NCBI RefSeq assembly: GCF_004135205.1
Contig: NZ_CP035490.1
Location: 6,789,001 to 6,853,000 of the forward strand
Length of the DNA stretch: 64,000 nucleotides
Direction of reading: 5' to 3'
Origin: Hahella sp. KA22
GTDB taxonomy: Bacteria > Pseudomonadota > Gammaproteobacteria > Pseudomonadales > Oleiphilaceae
Position numbers and translations under genes: made by a program. The first letter of the stretch is position 1; the number at the start of each line of letters is the position of its first letter. Below are positions 63,542 through 64,000 of this stretch, piece after piece. A model generated the notes under the pieces. The model was not told the DNA's origin. It was given only the letters and a program-made list of their open reading frames with translations, and ran no database searches.

Positions 63542-64000
63542 TCAGTCGACGCGACGGAACATGAGATCCCAAACGCCGTGTCCCAAGCGCTCGCCACGTT
63601 TCTCAAATTTGGTGACGGGGCGAGTGTCAGGGCGCGGTGAAAACTGCCCCACTCCCGCAATATTCTCCATTCCCGGCGCTTCGCTCATGATCTCCATCAT
63701 GTGCTCAGCATAAGGCTCCCAATCCGTCGCCATATGGAATACGCCTCCGCTCTTCAGCTTGGCGCGAATTCGCTGTACAAACTCCAACTGCACAATCCGG
63801 CGCTTATTGTGACGTTTCTTATGCCAAGGATCGGGAAAGAACAGTTGCACGCGATCAAGCGAAGCGTCCGGCAGGCATTTATCAATCACCTCGTTAGCGT
63901 CATCCCAGAAAATACGGATATTCTCCAGGGACTGTTCCTCCATATGTCGCAATAAGGCGCCGACGCCCGGCTTGTGTACTTCAACGCCAATGAAATCGGC
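63542..64000 (-). CDS. trmB: tRNA (guanine-N7)-methyltransferase TrmB, 5' end cut off by the window
   Basis: TrmB makes m7G46 in tRNA. The visible 152 C-terminal residues run in frame to the right edge, with [20 protein letters not shown], the typical motif, and [18 protein letters not shown] and [20 protein letters not shown] at the C-terminus. The N-terminal part with the main S-adenosylmethionine motif lies outside the window. The gene is transcribed leftward. Confidence 0.93.
   Translation of the reverse strand, partial: ADFIGVEVHKPGVGALLRHMEEQSLENIRIFWDDANEVIDKCLPDASLDRVQLFFPDPWHKKRHNKRRIVQLEFVQRIRAKLKSGGVFHMATDWEPYAEHMMEIMSEAPGMENIAGVGQFSPRPDTRPVTKFEKRGERLGHGVWDLMFRRVD

Overview
The window is gammaproteobacterial chromosome. 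Its backbone order, recG-oxyR-(epimerase)-ridA-spoT-rpoZ-gmk ... yicC-rph-crc-pyrE, followed by thrB-DUF2782-polA and pilU-pilT/yggS-proC-yggT-yggU-metX-metW-DUF4426-rdgB-hemW-trmB, is the order I know from Pseudomonas. The protein flavour suggests a marine relative such as Hahella; this is recognition from memory and no species can be proven here. Host genes look GC-rich, with long antisense shadow frames.

Region by region. (1) 1-7225: stress and nucleotide genes on the minus strand (recG fragment, oxyR, ridA, spoT, rpoZ, gmk) plus a forward sugar-epimerase-like gene. (2) 7226-17803: genes lying between gmk and yicC, which are neighbours in Pseudomonas. They are a LysR regulator, a five-gene amine-utilisation cluster (ethanolamine-type permease, glutamine-synthetase-like ligase, aldehyde dehydrogenase, iron alcohol dehydrogenase, class I amidotransferase), a small HExxH protein, zapE and a GIY-YIG nuclease. 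(3) 17953-37534: a mobile island of about 19.6 kb inserted at the 3' end of yicC. A 24-bp imperfect direct repeat bounds it, with one copy being the last codons of yicC and the other displaced beside the original yicC terminator. Its tyrosine integrase lies next to yicC. It carries hipBA, an alpA-DUF927 module, a small XRE regulator, a type I restriction system (hsdR-hsdM-hsdS) extended by an SMC-like ATPase, a DNA-binding protein and a Doc-type toxin, and an XRE/ImmA-PIN pair. (4) 37511-64000: conserved host genes.

How the parts work together. The amine cluster looks like an import, gamma-glutamylation, oxidation and deglutamylation route for ethanolamine or a similar amino-alcohol; this is inferred from families and order. 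The island reads as a small integrase/AlpA/DUF927 element whose cargo is defence and toxin-antitoxin genes. It has no recognisable capsid, packaging or conjugation genes. Several short-repeat arrays inside it (TGCCCACC pairs at both ends, TGGGCA hexamers before alpA, GCCAAAC iteron-like repeats before the XRE/ImmA gene, TGGATA-N6-TATCCA operators before hipB) look like control sites of the element and are the least explained parts of the window. I saw no tRNA, rRNA, CRISPR array or insertion sequence.
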